The notes under the pieces are model-generated. The model saw only the letters and a list, made by a program, of their open reading frames with translations, was not told where the DNA came from and did not search any database. DNA of 49,882 nt from CAZRXG01 sp964603985 (GTDB taxonomy: Bacteria; Chloroflexota; Anaerolineae; Aggregatilineales; UBA3940): positions 1-49,882 of the forward strand of contig CAZRXG010000031.1 of assembly GCA_964603985.1 (NCBI GenBank), written 5' to 3'. Each line of letters opens with the position of its first letter. The first letter of the stretch is position 1. Positions 46,928 to 49,882 of the stretch are shown in pieces. The translations under genes were made by a program, and so were the position numbers.

Positions 46928-47332
46928 TCAGTAAGTGATGAGCGCCGGTAAGCGTCTGGCTTGCTTGACCCAGTCGTTGATCTGGTACCGGGTGGGCAGC
47001 TTCTTGACCAACGCCTGCTCGCGGTTGACTTTGGCCAGCAGACGGTAAACGTTCTCGGCCTGTCGTGAGGCCAGATCGGGCACGTCGTGGACGCCCGCCA
47101 ATTCGAGTAAAGCAGCATATTCCGCGCCGACGCCGCTGATCCGGAAGAAGTCAACGTGGCTGATCCAGCGCAGGATCAACGCCTCGTCAAGCCCGGTTTG
47201 TTCGGCTATTTCGCTCCGACCCTCTGGAGACGCCCCCTGCTTGATCAGAGTGCCTGTTGTCCGGATACCCGCCGCACGAAGTACCTCTGCGGTAGCCTCG
47301 TCGATCCCTTCGATTTTGGTTAACTTTGCCAT
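46928..47332 (-). CDS. Helix-hairpin-helix protein, DUF4332-like
   Basis: The ATG at 47332 has a GGGAG sequence upstream and gives 134 residues. The protein has two helix-hairpin-helix units: IEGIDEATAEVLRAAGIRTT (about 6-25) and ISGVGAEYAALLELAGVHDV (about 65-84), the pattern of DUF4332. Such units usually bind DNA backbone, but the function is unknown. A basic C-terminus (WVKQARRLPALITY) could help nucleic-acid binding. The gene has an AT-rich upstream region. Confidence 0.87.
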   Translation of the reverse strand: MAKLTKIEGIDEATAEVLRAAGIRTTGTLIKQGASPEGRSEIAEQTGLDEALILRWISHVDFFRISGVGAEYAALLELAGVHDVPDLASRQAENVYRLLAKVNREQALVKKLPTRYQINDWVKQARRLPALITY

Positions 47333-47669
47333 GATTACTTCTCCCGTCAGCGTTCCTGATCGTACCAATGAGATTGAGATAGAGAGGGCGTAGCGCGGGT
47401 TGCGAAGATCGACTTTATCCTATACGTATAACCAACTTCCTCAAATCCATGCTGCTCACATCCATTCTTCCCAATCAAATATATAACGTCCTCACACGCG
47501 ATATATCACATACAATTATGAGCAAATTGGCCGATTGTGCCAATTACCTCATCAGAATAAATGTTCGAAAAGCTGCCGACACCCGCCGGACCCGGCAGGG
47601 TTTTCTTCTGCGACGTGCTATTTACGGCTGGCTCAGTCACGGACGGTGACGGTCGTGGTCCGCACACAC
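47333..47669. other. AT-rich intergenic region
   Basis: No gene is supported in these 337 bases. The region holds TATACGTATA (47421-47430), an inverted repeat AATTGGC/GCCAATT (47525-47531 and 47539-47545, 7-bp spacer), and GCCG/CGGC before GGGTTTTCTT near 47585-47610, a weak terminator-like hairpin. No clear promoter could be assigned to either flank. Confidence 0.5.
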
Positions 47670-48425
47670 TCAGAGGTTGGGCATGGTCTCGTCCCAGTCT
47701 TCCAGATAGCCACACAACCAGTTTAGAGCGAAGTGCCGCTGGAGCGCGATGGCGGTGGCGTTGAGGTATTCGCGGGCGGAGAGGGTGGCGTAGGCTTTGC
47801 CGAAGGCGGGGAGATCGCCGTCGATGGGCGGGGGGACATCGCCGGTGAGGTGGGCCTGTTCAGCCGCCTCCTGAATGATCTGCTCGAAAGTCGTGCCGGG
47901 CGGCGGGTCAAGGTTCAACTGCTGCTGCTGGGTCACCCACGAGCGCCGGTCCCACAGGTCGGCGATGTCGTGCGCCTGGGTGATCTCGTCGGTGGGGCGC
48001 AGGCGGGCGTCTGCCACAAAGTCGGTGACGGGATCGTAGAGCGGGATCGCGTCGAGGACATCCCCAACCGAGAAAAGGGTGTCGTAGAGCGGCAGGTTGT
48101 CGGCCTTGACAAGCGCCCAAAGCAGCACGCCCAGCGCCTCGACGCGCCAGCTTGCGAAGTTGAGGTAGTCCCGGTCCCATTCGCCGAGCGCCCTGCGGAA
48201 GCACTGCCTTTCTTCGACCGTCTGCTGCTCGATCAGGTTTTGCTCGACCATCCAGCCGATCAACGCGCGGATGCCGGTCTCAGTCGTCTGGCGGTCTTCG
48301 GGGGAGGTTGTGTTGCGGTAGTGCTGCTCAAGCACGCCACGCATCACGAGCGCGCCCAGGCTCAGCACACGGTAGGCGACGGCTTCGGGGGATTTGAGGG
48401 TTATCGGGTGGTCGTTATCGGTCAT
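47670..48425 (-). CDS. DUF4272-family protein
   Basis: The ATG at 48425 gives 251 residues. The central WRVEALGVLLWALVKADNLP with EQHYRNTTSPEDRQ before and REYLNATAIALQRHFALNWLCG after match the DUF4272 layout, which is a cytoplasmic all-helical protein of unknown function. No membrane segments, signal peptide or metal motif is visible. It is divergent from tag. Confidence 0.85.
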   Translation of the reverse strand: MTDNDHPITLKSPEAVAYRVLSLGALVMRGVLEQHYRNTTSPEDRQTTETGIRALIGWMVEQNLIEQQTVEERQCFRRALGEWDRDYLNFASWRVEALGVLLWALVKADNLPLYDTLFSVGDVLDAIPLYDPVTDFVADARLRPTDEITQAHDIADLWDRRSWVTQQQQLNLDPPPGTTFEQIIQEAAEQAHLTGDVPPPIDGDLPAFGKAYATLSAREYLNATAIALQRHFALNWLCGYLEDWDETMPNL

Positions 48426-48604
48426 GGCAGCTCGACTTCCCATGTTTGTCGTTACAGTAAAACATCACCTATGCTCTTGATTATAGCCCCGTTTTGGGGC
48501 GGGCAAAATTGAGCCGCGAAGCGGCGGCGCACCCATCTTTTGGTCAGCCCCGGCTGTGCTGCTATTATAGTGCGGTGGATCGTAAACCTGCGAAGAGGCA
48601 CCAC

Positions 48605-49171
48605 ATGGACACCAGAACGCGCTGCGAGTGGGGCAGCGGACACTCGCTCTACGTCGAGTATCACGATACCGAATGGGGCGTTCCCCTGCACGACGACCGG
48701 AAGCTGCTCGAGCTTCTGGTTCTTGAGGGGATGCAGGCCGGGCTGAGCTGGCTGACCATCCTCAAGAAGCGCGAGAACTTCCGCCGCGCCTTCGACGGCT
48801 TCGATCCGGCCAGGGTCGCCGCCTACGACGAGCGGAAGGTCGCCGAACTGCTGGCCGACCCCGGCATCATCCGCAACGAGCGCAAGATCCGGGCGGCAAT
48901 CCAGAACGCGGGGGCGTTTCTGGCGGTGCAGGCGGAGTCCGGCAGCTTTGACGCCTACATCTGGCAGTTCGTGGGTGGCAGGCCGAAGAAGAACGCCTGG
49001 AAGACGATGGCCGACCTCCCGGCCCAGACACCCGAATCCGAGGCGATGAGCCGCGATCTCAAGCGGCGCGGCTTCAACTTTGTCGGCCCGACGATCTGCT
49101 ACGCCTTCATGCAGGCGACCGGCATGGTCAACGACCACGTGGTTGGCTGCTTCCGCTACGACGAAGTGTAG
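48605..49171 (+). CDS. tag: DNA-3-methyladenine glycosylase I
   Basis: ATG 48605 gives 188 residues, as in Escherichia coli Tag; upstream in-frame starts are not supported. The enzyme excises 3-methyladenine from alkylated DNA. Zinc ligands are visible with the right spacing: Cys7 and His20 at the N-terminus, His and Cys in HVVGC at the C-terminus. The base-recognition EGMQAGLSWLTIL holds Glu41, and YHDTEWGVPL, FDPARVAAY and FNFVGPTICYAFMQATG complete the signature. TATTATA near 48562 may be the -10. It is five bases from maf. Confidence 0.96.
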   Translation: MDTRTRCEWGSGHSLYVEYHDTEWGVPLHDDRKLLELLVLEGMQAGLSWLTILKKRENFRRAFDGFDPARVAAYDERKVAELLADPGIIRNERKIRAAIQNAGAFLAVQAESGSFDAYIWQFVGGRPKKNAWKTMADLPAQTPESEAMSRDLKRRGFNFVGPTICYAFMQATGMVNDHVVGCFRYDEV

Positions 49172-49176
49172 CCCCG

Positions 49177-49830
49177 ATGCGCCTCGTCCTGGCTTCCGGC
49201 TCGCTCCGACGGCGCGAGCTGCTCGCGCTGGCCGGGCTGCCGTTTGACGTGCTCACCCCGCAGGCCGACGAGCGCCGCCGCCCCGCCGAATCGCCCGCCG
49301 GGTACGCCCGACGCCTCAGCCTGGAGAAGGCCCGCGCCGCCGCCGCGCAGGTTGCCCCCCCGGCGCTGATCCTGGCCGCCGACACCATCGTGGTGGACGG
49401 CGACGACGTGCTCGGCAAGCCGCGCGGGGCCGGTGACGCGGCGGCCATCCTGCGCCAACTGCGCGGGCGCGTGCACCACGTCTACACCGCCGTGACGCTG
49501 CTCGACGCTGCCGGAAGCCGCCACGCCACCGAACTGGCGCGCAGCCCGGTCACGATGCGCGATTACACCGACGCCGAGATCGCCGCCTACGTCGCCAGCG
49601 GCGACCCCTTCGACAAGGCGGGGGCCTACGCCATCCAGAACGCGGCCTTCCACCCCGTCACGTTCTTTGCCCACTGCTTCGCCAACGTGATGGGTCTGCC
49701 GCTGTGCCACGTCACGCGGGCGCTGCGCGGGTTCGACGTTGATCCACCGGTCGATGTCCCGGCGGCCTGCCAGGCACACATTGGCTACGAATGTCCCGTG
49801 TACCGGGCGATCCTGGACGGGGAAGAATAG
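49177..49830 (+). CDS. maf: Maf-family nucleotide pyrophosphatase
   Basis: The 217-residue protein has the Maf motifs: LASGSLRRRELL near the start, RRLSLEKARAA, LAADTIVVDGDDVLGKP with the catalytic Asp, GRVHHVYTAV, and DKAGAYAIQ. Maf enzymes hydrolyse dTTP, UTP or modified pyrimidine NTPs and help arrest division. The specificity between the dTTP/UTP and m7GTP branches cannot be told by eye. The C-terminal 20 residues (ACQAHIGYECPVYRAI) are an extra tail with two Cys. It is coupled to tag by a 5-bp gap. Confidence 0.94.
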   Translation: MRLVLASGSLRRRELLALAGLPFDVLTPQADERRRPAESPAGYARRLSLEKARAAAAQVAPPALILAADTIVVDGDDVLGKPRGAGDAAAILRQLRGRVHHVYTAVTLLDAAGSRHATELARSPVTMRDYTDAEIAAYVASGDPFDKAGAYAIQNAAFHPVTFFAHCFANVMGLPLCHVTRALRGFDVDPPVDVPAACQAHIGYECPVYRAILDGEE

Positions 49831-49882
49831 AAGCCATTTCAAAAAACCGAAAGCGAGCTAAACTGTCGGCATGAGCCGACGA

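Noticed and set aside
49831..49882. The tail of the window after maf.
   Set aside because: Only 52 bases with no start or motif that can be judged.

Overview
The window is about 49.9 kb of dense, high-GC bacterial chromosome. The gene content suggests Chloroflexota, most likely an Anaerolineae-like lineage. The clues are a TrmB-type regulator in a bacterium, several lipoproteins with Pro/Thr-rich linkers, DUF4332 and DUF4272 proteins, an LCP protein with a LytR_C tail, and leaderless or extended -10 promoters. This placement is inference; there is no rRNA or marker gene in the window. No canonical tRNA, rRNA, CRISPR array, IS element or prophage was seen.

Layout. 1-5278: a 5'-truncated polytopic membrane protein, a TrmB regulator with a ZIP metal transporter, and divergently a membrane-anchored endonuclease/exonuclease/phosphatase protein followed by rdgB. 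5279-8320: three tandem paralogous membrane proteins. 8349-12265 (minus): universal stress protein, HTH protein and acetyltransferase-like protein; then a glycosyltransferase and a PAP2 phosphatase sharing an ATGA overlap. 12457-14780: a Met/Gly-rich secreted protein with PepSY-like repeats, a small orphan C-terminal fragment, and an rRNA m5U methyltransferase of the RlmD/TrmA type.

14874-24731 (all minus) is a ten-gene export locus in two transcription units, each led by or containing a TetR regulator with a palindromic operator in front. It encodes three ABC-2 permeases, two ATPases, two HlyD-type adaptors and one small membrane protein, and resembles a split and expanded CecR-YbhGFSR system.

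24985-33435 (plus): lipoprotein esterase, AlaX-type editing protein, an MBL-fold-like protein, and a putative structured RNA with its own promoter and terminator (about 28298-28468). Then comes a three-gene envelope/signalling group: a PP2C-like protein with a propeller-like C-terminus, an LCP ligase, and a cyclic-nucleotide-domain/histidine-kinase-like protein. 33440-37500 is a less GC-rich patch with a strictosidine-synthase/SMP-30-like protein, a VanZ-like membrane protein plus a frameshifted partial copy of it, a methyltransferase with a zinc-ribbon/HTH protein, and a TIR-TPR protein.

37605-49830: YceI lipoprotein, a 900-residue lipoprotein resembling rhamnogalacturonan-lyase-like (PcRGLX/YetA) proteins, GNAT-YoaP and TrmO, a WYL regulator with a perfect inverted repeat, a small membrane protein behind a textbook MerR-type promoter, an enolase-superfamily enzyme, a lipoprotein, DUF4332 and DUF4272 proteins, and tag-maf.

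The most unusual items are the tRNA/tmRNA-like RNA at 28298-28468, the orphan MerR-type promoter at 44370-44400, the multi-stem element at 21438-21523, and the TIR-TPR gene with an inverted repeat over its start.
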